From an uncultured Mediterranea sp. (lineage in GTDB: Bacteria > Bacteroidota > Bacteroidia > Bacteroidales > Bacteroidaceae), in assembly GCA_946007445.1 (NCBI GenBank), contig CAMGAL010000160.1, positions 1 to 5,385 on the forward strand: 5,385 nucleotides of DNA, in the 5' to 3' direction. The notes under the pieces are model-generated. The model was not told the origin of the DNA and did no database searches. It saw only the letters and a list, made by a program, of their open reading frames with translations. This document shows positions 1 to 5,385 of the stretch, piece by piece (position 1 is the stretch's first letter; the number at the start of each line of letters is the position of its first letter). A program made the position numbers and the translations under genes.

Positions 1-1570
1 GGATATACTCCGTCTTGCTGGTACGGACGCGTCCTGCCTGCAGGATGCTGAAGGCGGTGCTGTCTTGCTGCTCGCCCGGAATGTTCGTGGTCTGGTTGAA
101 GAGGAAGATGCCGTCGCAGAAGCCATCGAACAGCAGGGCACCCATGTCGGCGGCAGCCTTCAGCTGGAAGTCGGGCAGGGCCTTCTCTGCATAATGCTGG
201 AAGAAGACGACGGGATTCTGCAGCCCTTCGGTCATGAGCAGATGGACCATGGCACGCTGTTCGCCCAGGCGGTTGCGGTTATCGCTCTGGGAAATGATGA
301 CTATCTCGGGGTGGTACTTCAGGCAGGCCAAAGCTTCCTCGTCCAGACCCATGTAGGTGAGGAAAAGGAACTTCAGTTCGGCGGGGCAGGCGGAGAGGAA
401 AGGCAGCTGGTCGCCCTTGAATACCGGCCAGGTGTCAGGCTGCCCCTGCCAGACATCGGCATCGAGGATGTACTGCCGGCCGGGCTGCGGTGTGGCAGGC
501 AGGGCACGGCCTACGTAGACATAGTCGGGCAGGAACTGCGGGTGGAAGTTGCGCGGTGCACCGCCCAGCTGCGCCCCGATGACGACAGGCAGGTGGTCGC
601 CACCGATGTTGCGCACGGCACGCGTCTGCCGGCGCGTAGGCGACAGGTAGTTGAACGAGGGTGCCTCGAGAGCCGGTATGAAAAGATGCCCGTCATGGGC
701 AGTGACATAGTCCACCAGCTGGCGAGCCACCGGAATCTCGGCCTCGGGAGCCTCGCTGAGGGATACACGGATGGTGTCGCCCAGTCCGTCGGCCAGCAGG
801 GCGCCGATGCCCAGGGCCGACTTGATGCGTCCGTCCTCGCCATCGCCGGCCTCGGTGACACCCAGGTGGAGCGGGAAGTTCATCTGCTCTTGCTCCATGA
901 CGTGAGCCAGCAGGCGGACGGTCTTCACCATGACCACCGTGTTGGAAGCCTTGATGGAGATGACGACATCCGTGAACTGCTCGTCCACACAGATGCGGAG
1001 GAACTCCATGCACGACTCGACCATGCCCTCGGGGGTGTCGCCATAGCGCGACATGATGCGGTCGGAGAGCGAACCGTGGTTCACGCCGATGCGGATGGCG
1101 GTGTGGTGTTCGCGGCAGATGCGGAGGAAGGGTACAAAGCGGTCGCGTATCTTCTGCAGCTCGCCGGCATACTCCTCGTCAGTGTACTCCAGGTGCTTGA
1201 AGGTGCGGGCGGCATCCACGTAGTTGCCCGGATTGATGCGCACCTTCTCGGCATAGAGGGCAGCCACATCGGCCACACGGGGATTGAAGTGTACATCGGC
1301 CACCAGGGGCACCTGGCATCCCTGTGCCCGCAGGGAGGCATTGATGGCACGCAGGTTTTCCGCCTCACGGACTCCCTGGGTGGTGAGGCGCACATATTCG
1401 CCTCCCGCCTCCACAATGCGTAAGGTCTGTTCTACACAAGCCTCCGTGTCGGTGGTGGCGGTATTGGTCATACTCTGTATGCGGATGGGATAGTCGGCAC
1501 CCAAGGGCGTCCCTCCGATGTTGACTCTGCAGGTTTTCCGGCGTTCATAGTTGAATAAGTCCACGGTCAT
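1..1570 (-). CDS. ispG: 4-hydroxy-3-methylbut-2-enyl diphosphate synthase IspG (GcpE), long form; 3' end outside the window
   Basis: IspG is the iron-sulfur enzyme of the MEP isoprenoid pathway. It reductively opens 2-C-methyl-D-erythritol 2,4-cyclodiphosphate to HMBPP in the cytosol. I translated the minus strand by hand: 523 codons are open to the left edge without a stop. Residues about 15-285 form the TIM-barrel substrate domain, with family blocks IRIQSMTNT (29-37), EYVRLTTQG (58-66), ADVHFNP (91-97), VRINPGNY (110-117), IRIGVNHGSLSDR (159-171) and HLGVTEAGDGEDGR (235-248). Residues about 290-505 are the extra domain found in Bacteroidetes, chlamydial and plant IspG but absent from the E. 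coli form. The visible part ends with RTSKTEYI, just before where the family places the CPGC cluster ligands, so the [4Fe-4S] domain is not visible. The start is ATG 1570 (MTVDLFNYERRK), 15 nt after purE. An in-frame ATG at 1582 would add MTDR; homologues as I recall them begin nearer 1570. Likely co-transcribed with purE. Confidence 0.96.
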   Translation of the reverse strand, partial: MTVDLFNYERRKTCRVNIGGTPLGADYPIRIQSMTNTATTDTEACVEQTLRIVEAGGEYVRLTTQGVREAENLRAINASLRAQGCQVPLVADVHFNPRVADVAALYAEKVRINPGNYVDAARTFKHLEYTDEEYAGELQKIRDRFVPFLRICREHHTAIRIGVNHGSLSDRIMSRYGDTPEGMVESCMEFLRICVDEQFTDVVISIKASNTVVMVKTVRLLAHVMEQEQMNFPLHLGVTEAGDGEDGRIKSALGIGALLADGLGDTIRVSLSEAPEAEIPVARQLVDYVTAHDGHLFIPALEAPSFNYLSPTRRQTRAVRNIGGDHLPVVIGAQLGGAPRNFHPQFLPDYVYVGRALPATPQPGRQYILDADVWQGQPDTWPVFKGDQLPFLSACPAELKFLFLTYMGLDEEALACLKYHPEIVIISQSDNRNRLGEQRAMVHLLMTEGLQNPVVFFQHYAEKALPDFQLKAAADMGALLFDGFCDGIFLFNQTTNIPGEQQDSTAFSILQAGRVRTSKTEYI

Positions 1571-1585
1571 TCTATCTGTCATCAA

Positions 1586-2095
1586 TCAGTTGGTTTTGTA
1601 GTCGTATTTCACCTCTTTCAGCTCTTCGTTGGCCTTCACAATCTTTTGCTTCAGCCCCTCCTTGTAGCGGGCCAGCGACTCGGCCAGAGCGTCATCCGAC
1701 AGGGCCAGCATCTGCACGGCCAGGATGGCGGCGTTCATGGCACCGTTGATGGCCACGGTGGCTACGGGGATGCCGGGAGGCATCTGGATGATGGAATAGA
1801 GCGCATCCACGCCATCGAGCACGGAGCCCTTGACGGGCACTCCGATGACGGGCAGGGTGGTATTGGCGGCGATGACGCCGGGCAGGGCAGCAGCCATGCC
1901 GGCGGCGGCGATGATGACCCGTATGCCGCGTTGACGGGCGTTCTTGGCAAACTCTTCGACGGCCTCGGGCGTGCGGTGTGCCGAGAGGGCATTCATCTCA
2001 AAGGGGACGTGCAGGTCGTTCAAGAGCTGGGCGGCTTTCTCCATGACGGGGAGGTCGGAGGTGCTGCCCATGATGATACTTACAACAGGAAGCAT
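1586..2095 (-). CDS. purE: N5-carboxyaminoimidazole ribonucleotide mutase PurE (class I)
   Basis: PurE is a small cytosolic enzyme of de novo purine synthesis. Class I members convert N5-CAIR, made by PurK, into CAIR. The protein is 169 aa, the usual length for a stand-alone PurE. Visible motifs are the phosphate and ribose binding N-terminus GSTSDLPVM (10-18), the catalytic SAHRTP (38-43, His40), the loop AAAGMAAALPG (63-73), PVIGVPVKG (82-90) and DALYSIIQMPPGIPVAT (97-113). The last two blocks and overall similarity to E. coli PurE indicate class I rather than the direct CO2-using class II. One oddity is that E. coli has AAHLPG where this protein has AAALPG, so Ala70 replaces a His. The C-terminal tail is lysine and glutamate rich. 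ATG 2095 is the natural start, because the protein begins directly with the first beta strand (MLPVVSIIMGS). It lies 120 nt after gcvH, beyond a terminator-like hairpin, and 15 nt before ispG. Confidence 0.97.
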   Translation of the reverse strand: MLPVVSIIMGSTSDLPVMEKAAQLLNDLHVPFEMNALSAHRTPEAVEEFAKNARQRGIRVIIAAAGMAAALPGVIAANTTLPVIGVPVKGSVLDGVDALYSIIQMPPGIPVATVAINGAMNAAILAVQMLALSDDALAESLARYKEGLKQKIVKANEELKEVKYDYKTN

Positions 2096-2129
2096 TCTTT
2101 TTCTGGAATAATGAAAATGGATGAATGAT

Positions 2130-2203
2130 GAATGAAAAAGGAAGAGTGAAGATGCGCCCGCTCACACGCGCAGGGGCTGTGTCACGCGGGGGCATCCTCA
2201 CTC
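2130..2203 (-). terminator. Long imperfect hairpin plus T-tract between gcvH and purE
   Basis: The 18-nt arms at 2186-2203 and 2144-2161 pair at 16 of 18 positions (GAGTGAGGATGCCCCCGC against GAGTGAAGATGCGCCCGC as its complement). Four further inner pairs, 2164-2167 with 2179-2182, shorten the loop. Read on the minus strand, the stem is followed by TTCC and then a run of five T (2135-2139). That is the layout of an intrinsic terminator starting about 13 nt after the gcvH stop. The stem is longer and less perfect than a textbook terminator and the T-tract is short and offset, so partial termination or an mRNA-stabilising 3' end are alternatives. I found no TAnnTTTG promoter between it and purE, so purE-ispG may depend on read-through or on a promoter I cannot recognise. 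Confidence 0.6.
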
Positions 2204-2215
2204 TGCGGCCTCACA

Positions 2216-2596
2216 TCAGGCATTGATCAGCGCCTTGTAGCCTTCAGCGTCCAGCAGGGCATCGTAGTCGGCATCGGCAGCCGGCTTGATCTTGATGAGC
2301 CAGCCTTCGCCATAGGGGTCTTTGTTCACCAGTTCGGGCTGGTCGGCCAGGGCTTCGTTCTGCTCCAGCACTTCACCGCCTACGGGGAGGAAGAGGTCGG
2401 AGATGGTCTTCACCACCTCGATGGTGCCAAACGTATCGCCGGCAGCGAGAGTCTCGCCCTCGGTCTGGATGTCAACGAATACGATGTCGCCCAGCTGCTC
2501 TTGGGCATAGTCCGTGATACCTACATAGGCAATGTCGCCCTCTTGGCGAATCCATTCGTGTTCGCTCGTGTACTTCAGATTTGCAGGAATGTTCAT
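2216..2596 (-). CDS. gcvH: Glycine cleavage system H protein (lipoyl carrier)
   Basis: GcvH is the mobile lipoyl carrier of the glycine cleavage complex. Its lipoyl-lysine arm takes the aminomethyl group from the P protein (GcvP), delivers it to the T protein (GcvT) and is reoxidised by the L protein, in the cytosol. The protein is 126 aa, normal for the family, and is one lipoyl domain. The N-terminal signature KYTSEHEWI (8-16) is present, followed by VGITDYAQEQLGDIVFVD (25-42). The lipoylation loop IEVVKTISDLFLPVGGEV (59-76) has the modified lysine at Lys63, and NKDPYGEGWLIKIK (91-104) closes the domain. The start is ATG 2596 (MNIPANLKY). An upstream in-frame ATG at 2728 lies inside the PAP2 gene and would add 44 residues unlike any H protein. 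gcvP and gcvT are not in the window. Glycine cleavage supplies methylene-tetrahydrofolate, which fits its position next to purE, although that link is inferred from context. Confidence 0.97.
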   Translation of the reverse strand: MNIPANLKYTSEHEWIRQEGDIAYVGITDYAQEQLGDIVFVDIQTEGETLAAGDTFGTIEVVKTISDLFLPVGGEVLEQNEALADQPELVNKDPYGEGWLIKIKPAADADYDALLDAEGYKALINA

Positions 2597-2651
2597 AATC
2601 AGATTGTTTTTTGGGGGATGAGTAATAAGTTGATTAAAATGTTTATTTGAG

Positions 2652-3320
2652 TTAGAATAAAAAGATGCGGAACAGGATGTTGCTGACGGGGTGGAGCACC
2701 AGCAGGGAGCAGACCAGCCCCACGGCAAAGCCGCCCATCACCTCGCCCAGGGTGTGATGACCCAGCACGATGCGGGCCGAACCCAGTACGCCGGCCACGA
2801 AGATGAAGAGGCAGCGCCACCACACCGGATTGTAGCCGAACAGGGCACTGAAGGCCACCAAGCCGCCCAAGACGGCTCCCGCGCCGGCCATGTGCTCGCT
2901 GAGCTTCCACTTCAGGTTGACGATGACGCAGATAATCAGCATCACCAAGGCCGACAGGATGATACCGCTCATGTACCAGGGAATGTGGAGCCGGTTCATC
3001 AGCAGCAGGCAGAAGATGTAGGAGGCGATGGTGAGGATGAAGGGCACATAGCGGTGCCGCCGCTCGCCCAGCTCGGCCGGACTGAAGCCGTTGAGCTTGC
3101 GGAACAGGAAGATGGTGAGCGTGGGCAGCATGATGGTGAAGCAGTAGACGATGCCCAGCACAATCAGCTTGTAGGAGAGGGGCATGATGCGCAGGTAGGA
3201 GACCAGGAACAGTAGCAGAAATGCCACAAAGGGGATGGAGAAAGGCGTAAAGAGGGCTGAGATGACCCGGGCCACCTGCATCATACTCTTCTCGGCAATG
3301 ATCTGTTCTTCGCGTTTCAT
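2652..3320 (-). CDS. Divergent PAP2-family integral membrane phosphatase
   Basis: This 222-aa protein has about six or seven hydrophobic spans (roughly 16-44, 49-73, 92-108, 114-135, 146-164, 167-183, 195-219) and belongs to the inner membrane. PAP2 enzymes remove phosphate from lipid or polyprenyl (di)phosphates with a catalytic His pair. Remnants of the three motifs are visible. ERRHRYVP (86-93) may be the phosphate-binding motif 1. SEHMAG (141-146) stands where PSGH is usual, with His143. SARIVLGHHTLGEV (181-194) matches SR-x5-H-x3-D as Arg183, His189 and Glu193. The family call is good but the substrate cannot be read; an undecaprenyl, phosphatidylglycerol or lipid A phosphate are all possible. 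ATG 3320 was chosen because it overlaps the rpoN stop as ATGA and gives a short basic N-terminus (MKREEQ) before the first span. An open frame continues upstream inside rpoN but reads as low-complexity, Arg-rich shadow sequence. The overlap implies translational coupling to rpoN. Confidence 0.85.
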   Translation of the reverse strand: MKREEQIIAEKSMMQVARVISALFTPFSIPFVAFLLLFLVSYLRIMPLSYKLIVLGIVYCFTIMLPTLTIFLFRKLNGFSPAELGERRHRYVPFILTIASYIFCLLLMNRLHIPWYMSGIILSALVMLIICVIVNLKWKLSEHMAGAGAVLGGLVAFSALFGYNPVWWRCLFIFVAGVLGSARIVLGHHTLGEVMGGFAVGLVCSLLVLHPVSNILFRIFLF

Positions 3321-4801
3321 CGGCGTAATCGGGCTACGGGTATGTTCATCTGTTGGCGGTACTTGGCCACGGTGCGCCGGGCCTGGGGATAGACTTTCTC
3401 CTTGAGCATGGCTGTCAGCTGGTCGTCGGTATAGGGAGCCTTCTTGTCCTCGCCATCGATGCACTCCTTCAGGATGCGGCGTATCTCGCGGACGGACATC
3501 TCCTCGCCCTCTTCGTTGACATAGCCGTCGCTGAAGAAGAACTTCAAGGGGTAGATGCCATAGTTGGTCTGCACATACTTGCTGTTGCTCACCCGCGAGA
3601 TGGTGGAGATGTCCAGCTTGGTACGCTCGGCCACGTCCTTCAGGATCATGGGGCGCAGCAGCGACTCGTCGCCCTCGAGGAAGAAGGGGCGCTGCAGGTC
3701 GATGATGGCCTGCATGGTCTTCATCAGGGTCTGCTGCCGCTGCTTGACGGCATCGATGAAGCCTTGTGCGGCATCCATCTTCTGCTTCAGGAAGAGCAGA
3801 GCCTCCTTCGACTCCTTGCTTTGGTTCTCGCGGTTCTTGGTGTGCTCCTCCACCAGGGTGGTGAAGTCGCGGCTCATGCGCAGCTCGGGCACGCCCCGGT
3901 TGTTGAGCGTCAAGGTGATGGAGCCGTCGTCGTCGGTCTCCACCAGGAAGTCGGGCACAATCTGCTGGAAGTTCCGTCCCATGGCCTCGCCCATCGAGGC
4001 ACCCGGCCGGGGATTCAGCCGGCAGATCTCGCGGATGGCCCGTTGGCAGGTCGCCTCGTCTATCTCCAACTTCTGCTCTATTTTGTCCGAGTGATTGCGG
4101 GTATACTCTTCGTAGCACTCCTCCAGGATGCGCTTCTCCAGCGGGAGCAACCCGTCGGGGTCGGCCTCGTGGTTCTCCTGCCGGCGCTCTATCTGCAGCA
4201 GCAGACACTCGCGGAGGTCCCTGGCTCCCAGTCCGGCGGGGTCCAGCTCCTGCACCGTGTGGAGAGCCTCTTCCAGTTGTTGGGGCGTGGCCTCTATGCC
4301 TGCATAGATGGCCAGTTCGTCGCCGATGGCGGTCAGCGACTTGCGCAGCAGGCCGTCGTCGTCGAGCGAGCCGACGAGGTATTCGGCCAGCTGTCGTTCA
4401 TGCTCGGTGAGGTCCAGCTCGCTGAGCTGATCTTTTAGATCCTCATAGAAAGAGGTGGCTTCGCTGAAGGGAATCTCCTCGGCCTGCTGGTCGCGGCTCC
4501 GGTTGTGCTCCTGCAGCTTGTAGTCGGGGATATCGTCTTCGTTCCGGTAGTCGCTCAGCGAGTCGTAGCCGGTATCGCCCTCGTCGTCCAGGCGGTTGTC
4601 ATCCAGCGTCTCTTCCTCGCCGGCCGCCTGTTCTTCGTGTCCCTCCTCCAAGGCCGGGTTCTCCAGCAGCTCGGCGCGGACACGGTCTTCCATCTCCACA
4701 GCGGGGAGTTCCAGTAGTCTCACCACCAAAATCTGCTGAGGCGACAGCGTCTGCACCTGCTGTTGTGCCTGCGTCTGTATCTGTTTAGACCCTTGTGCCA
4801 T
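3317..4801 (-). CDS. rpoN: RNA polymerase sigma-54 factor RpoN
   Basis: RpoN directs RNA polymerase to -24/-12 promoters and needs an AAA+ enhancer-binding activator to open DNA. The protein is 494 aa, full length. Region I, the activator-responsive glutamine- and leucine-rich segment, is residues 1-55 (QTLSPQQILVVRLLELPA at 17-34, ELLENPALEEG at 44-54). Region II, about 56-115, is very acidic. The core-binding domain spans about 115-310, with LDPAGLGARDLRECLL (186-201) and RLNPRPGASMGEAMG (261-275). The DNA-binding half has the helix-turn-helix LKDVAERTKLDISTISRV (387-404) and the C-terminal RpoN box ARRTVAKYR (474-482), which contacts the -24 element. All key parts are intact. The start ATG 4801 gives the usual short lead (MAQGSKQIQTQ) into region I. 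It is first in the minus-strand cluster, has a candidate promoter just upstream and overlaps the PAP2 gene by 4 bp. No enhancer-binding protein gene is in the window. Confidence 0.98.
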   Translation of the reverse strand: MAQGSKQIQTQAQQQVQTLSPQQILVVRLLELPAVEMEDRVRAELLENPALEEGHEEQAAGEEETLDDNRLDDEGDTGYDSLSDYRNEDDIPDYKLQEHNRSRDQQAEEIPFSEATSFYEDLKDQLSELDLTEHERQLAEYLVGSLDDDGLLRKSLTAIGDELAIYAGIEATPQQLEEALHTVQELDPAGLGARDLRECLLLQIERRQENHEADPDGLLPLEKRILEECYEEYTRNHSDKIEQKLEIDEATCQRAIREICRLNPRPGASMGEAMGRNFQQIVPDFLVETDDDGSITLTLNNRGVPELRMSRDFTTLVEEHTKNRENQSKESKEALLFLKQKMDAAQGFIDAVKQRQQTLMKTMQAIIDLQRPFFLEGDESLLRPMILKDVAERTKLDISTISRVSNSKYVQTNYGIYPLKFFFSDGYVNEEGEEMSVREIRRILKECIDGEDKKAPYTDDQLTAMLKEKVYPQARRTVAKYRQQMNIPVARLRR

Positions 4802-4824
4802 ACGTATCTCGATGAATTTCCTTG

Positions 4825-4856
4825 CAAATATAACGCAAAACTCTGTGAGGGCGAAA
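4825..4856 (-). promoter_or_regulatory. Candidate Bacteroidetes primary-sigma promoter for rpoN
   Basis: On the minus strand TATATTTG (4825-4832) matches the Bacteroidetes -7 consensus TAnnTTTG exactly. A TTTC (4853-4856) lies 20 nt upstream, within the usual 19-21 nt spacing for the -33 TTTG box and one base off it. Transcription would begin roughly 4-6 nt downstream, near 4820, leaving a leader of about 20 nt before the rpoN ATG. No strong Shine-Dalgarno sequence is seen, which is normal in this phylum. The assignment rests on motif match and position only. Confidence 0.55.
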
Positions 4857-5014
4857 CATCCGCGAATATTTTTCTCTCCCGTGGCACTTTTCCTTCCCTC
4901 CCTGCTACTTTTCGGTGGCTGCCGGCGTCTAACAGAAAGAAATAAGGTTCATCCGACATTGATCGGGCTTTTGATTTTTGATACACCCTTGGAAGCCATC
5001 CACTCTGTGCATAC

Positions 5015-5036
5015 GGGCGGACACACAGGTCCGCCC
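5015..5036. repeat. Perfect 8-bp inverted repeat, REP-like palindrome
   Basis: GGGCGGAC (5015-5022) and its exact complement GTCCGCCC (5029-5036) flank a 6-nt loop, ACACAG. The right arm is followed by CTACGGG and the left arm is preceded by TAC. Neither strand has a T-tract after the stem, so it does not look like an intrinsic terminator. The form (GTAGGGGCGGAC...GTCCGCCC on the minus strand) resembles short GC-rich palindromes that I recall as dispersed between genes in Bacteroides genomes. That resemblance is from memory and the copy number cannot be judged from one window. Confidence 0.6.
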
Positions 5037-5069
5037 CTACGGGTTCATGTCATGAAAATAGAATTGTAT

Positions 5070-5204
5070 CTATCCGCTGAAATACCTCTCTGTCCAGACC
5101 TCATCTCTACCCCGAAACCACTTTCTCCTTCCTCTAAATGATAGCGAAATATCCTGACGCGGTAAATCCTTCATTTTGTCAATATACCCGAAATTAGTCG
5201 TCAT
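5070..5204 (-). CDS. Doubtful 44-aa ORF, no known function
   Basis: An ORF runs from ATG 5204 to TAG 5070 (44 aa, starting MTTNFGYIDKMKDLPRQ and ending WTERYFSG). A second ATG, codon 11, is at 5174. The product would be basic and Arg/Trp-rich (SFRGRRKWFRGRDEVW at 22-37), with no signal peptide or membrane span. For it: an uninterrupted frame with mixed, protein-like composition. Against it: several rare-type codons (AGA, AGG, CGG, CTA, TTA) unlike the neighbouring genes, no recognisable promoter or ribosome binding context, and its place among repeats. It may be a chance frame within a dispersed intergenic repeat rather than a gene. I do not recognise a family. Confidence 0.2.
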   Translation of the reverse strand: MTTNFGYIDKMKDLPRQDISLSFRGRRKWFRGRDEVWTERYFSG

Positions 5205-5281
5205 CCCGATTTTTCAACCTATTGAATCACAGCCACTTGAGAATTTTGTCTTATCGGCTTTTGTCAAGAATGAGGAGGCCA

Positions 5282-5336
5282 TGACTCCAGTCTGACTCCA
5301 GTGAGAATCCAGTCTGACTCCAGAGTGACTCCGCTT
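5282..5336. repeat. Five tandem copies of an 11-bp unit (consensus TGACTCCAGTC)
   Basis: The units are TGACTCCAGTC (5282), TGACTCCAGTG (5293), AGAATCCAGTC (5304), TGACTCCAGAG (5315) and TGACTCCGCTT (5326), exactly 11 bp apart. Units 1 and 2 differ at one base, unit 3 differs from the consensus at two, unit 4 at two and unit 5 at four, so the array decays toward its right side. The 11-bp period is not a multiple of three and lies in no plausible gene, so it is not a coding repeat. The period is close to one turn of the DNA helix, which would put the units on about the same face. Function unknown. Confidence 0.85.
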
Positions 5337-5385
5337 GAAGCCTATATGCGAAGAAAAACAAACAAACGAACCAGCGAAAACCGAA

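Larger units (their letters stand above)
4802..5385. other. Non-coding upstream region of rpoN, 584 nt, without a convincing gene
   Basis: No frame on either strand has a recognisable conserved protein here, and the composition is visibly more AT-rich than the genes to the left. From left to right it holds the rpoN promoter, a stretch with no feature I recognise (about 4860-5010), a GC-rich palindrome (5015-5036), a doubtful 44-codon minus-strand ORF (5070-5204), three copies of TTTTGTC (5174-5180, 5244-5250, 5259-5265; the first and third extend to TTTTGTCAA) and an 11-bp tandem repeat (5282-5336). The last 49 nt are A-rich with AAAC/AAAA runs. The gene beyond the right edge is not visible. 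Confidence 0.75.

Noticed and set aside
65..1423. Long plus-strand ORF (452 codons) opposite ispG
   Set aside because: It is antisense to a clearly conserved IspG reading frame. The GC-rich third positions of ispG remove stops on the other strand, and the product shows no family motifs.
3321..4208. Extension of the PAP2 frame far upstream inside rpoN
   Set aside because: The extra residues are Arg/Gly/Pro-rich shadow sequence of rpoN, while the ATG at 3320 overlaps the rpoN stop and starts a normal membrane protein.
3353..4438. Long plus-strand ORF (361 codons) opposite rpoN
   Set aside because: The same antisense effect of GC-rich codons; rpoN on the minus strand has every sigma-54 region intact.
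4882..4900. Possible sigma-54 promoter TGGCAC on the plus strand
   Set aside because: The -24 half matches, but at the right spacing the -12 element (TTGC) is CTTC, and it points away from rpoN with no gene downstream in the window. A similar half-match near 247 lies antisense within ispG.
4950..4980. Plus-strand stem CCGA/TCGG followed by T-rich sequence as a terminator
   Set aside because: Only about 4 bp of stem and no plus-strand gene ends before it.
4720..4986. Minus-strand 88-codon ORF overlapping the start of rpoN
   Set aside because: It overlaps rpoN region I out of frame and spans the predicted promoter; no motif supports it.
4812..5141. Plus-strand 109-codon ORF with a lipobox-like LLLFGGC
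   Set aside because: The ORF starts inside the rpoN promoter and leader, runs through the palindrome, and the basic segment before the LFGGC is about 30 residues long with prolines in the hydrophobic part. No family likeness; probably chance.

Overview
The window looks like a piece of a Bacteroidales chromosome, probably close to Bacteroides or a related gut genus. Three things point there: the protein sequences, a long-form IspG with an extra central domain, and a Bacteroidetes-type promoter (TAnnTTTG -7 box) in place of a strong Shine-Dalgarno context. The coding DNA is GC-rich with many C- or G-ending codons. This is on the high side for Bacteroides itself, so I do not name a species.

All recognisable genes lie on the minus strand and read right to left. 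The order is rpoN (sigma-54), a divergent PAP2-type membrane phosphatase, gcvH (glycine cleavage H protein), purE (N5-carboxyaminoimidazole ribonucleotide mutase) and ispG (HMBPP synthase), which runs off the left edge. rpoN and the PAP2 gene overlap by 4 bp (ATGA). The PAP2-gcvH gap is 55 nt, the gcvH-purE gap is 120 nt, and purE-ispG are nearly fused. The gcvH-purE gap holds a long imperfect hairpin followed by a T-tract, so the cluster may be two transcription units with some read-through: rpoN-PAP2-gcvH and purE-ispG.

The functions are mostly housekeeping. GcvH carries the aminomethyl group in glycine cleavage, which supplies one-carbon units that purine synthesis (PurE's pathway) consumes. 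IspG makes an isoprenoid precursor, and PAP2 enzymes often act on lipid or polyprenyl phosphates. That last metabolic link is suggestive only.

The right-hand 584 nt (4802-5385), upstream of rpoN, hold no convincing conserved gene. They contain a plausible rpoN promoter, a perfect 8-bp GC-rich palindrome resembling a dispersed REP-type element, a 44-codon ORF of doubtful reality on the minus strand, and five tandem copies of an 11-bp unit close to the right edge. This is the least explained part of the window. I see no CRISPR array, tRNA, rRNA, transposase, phage gene or defence system, and no strong evidence of a novel multi-gene system.
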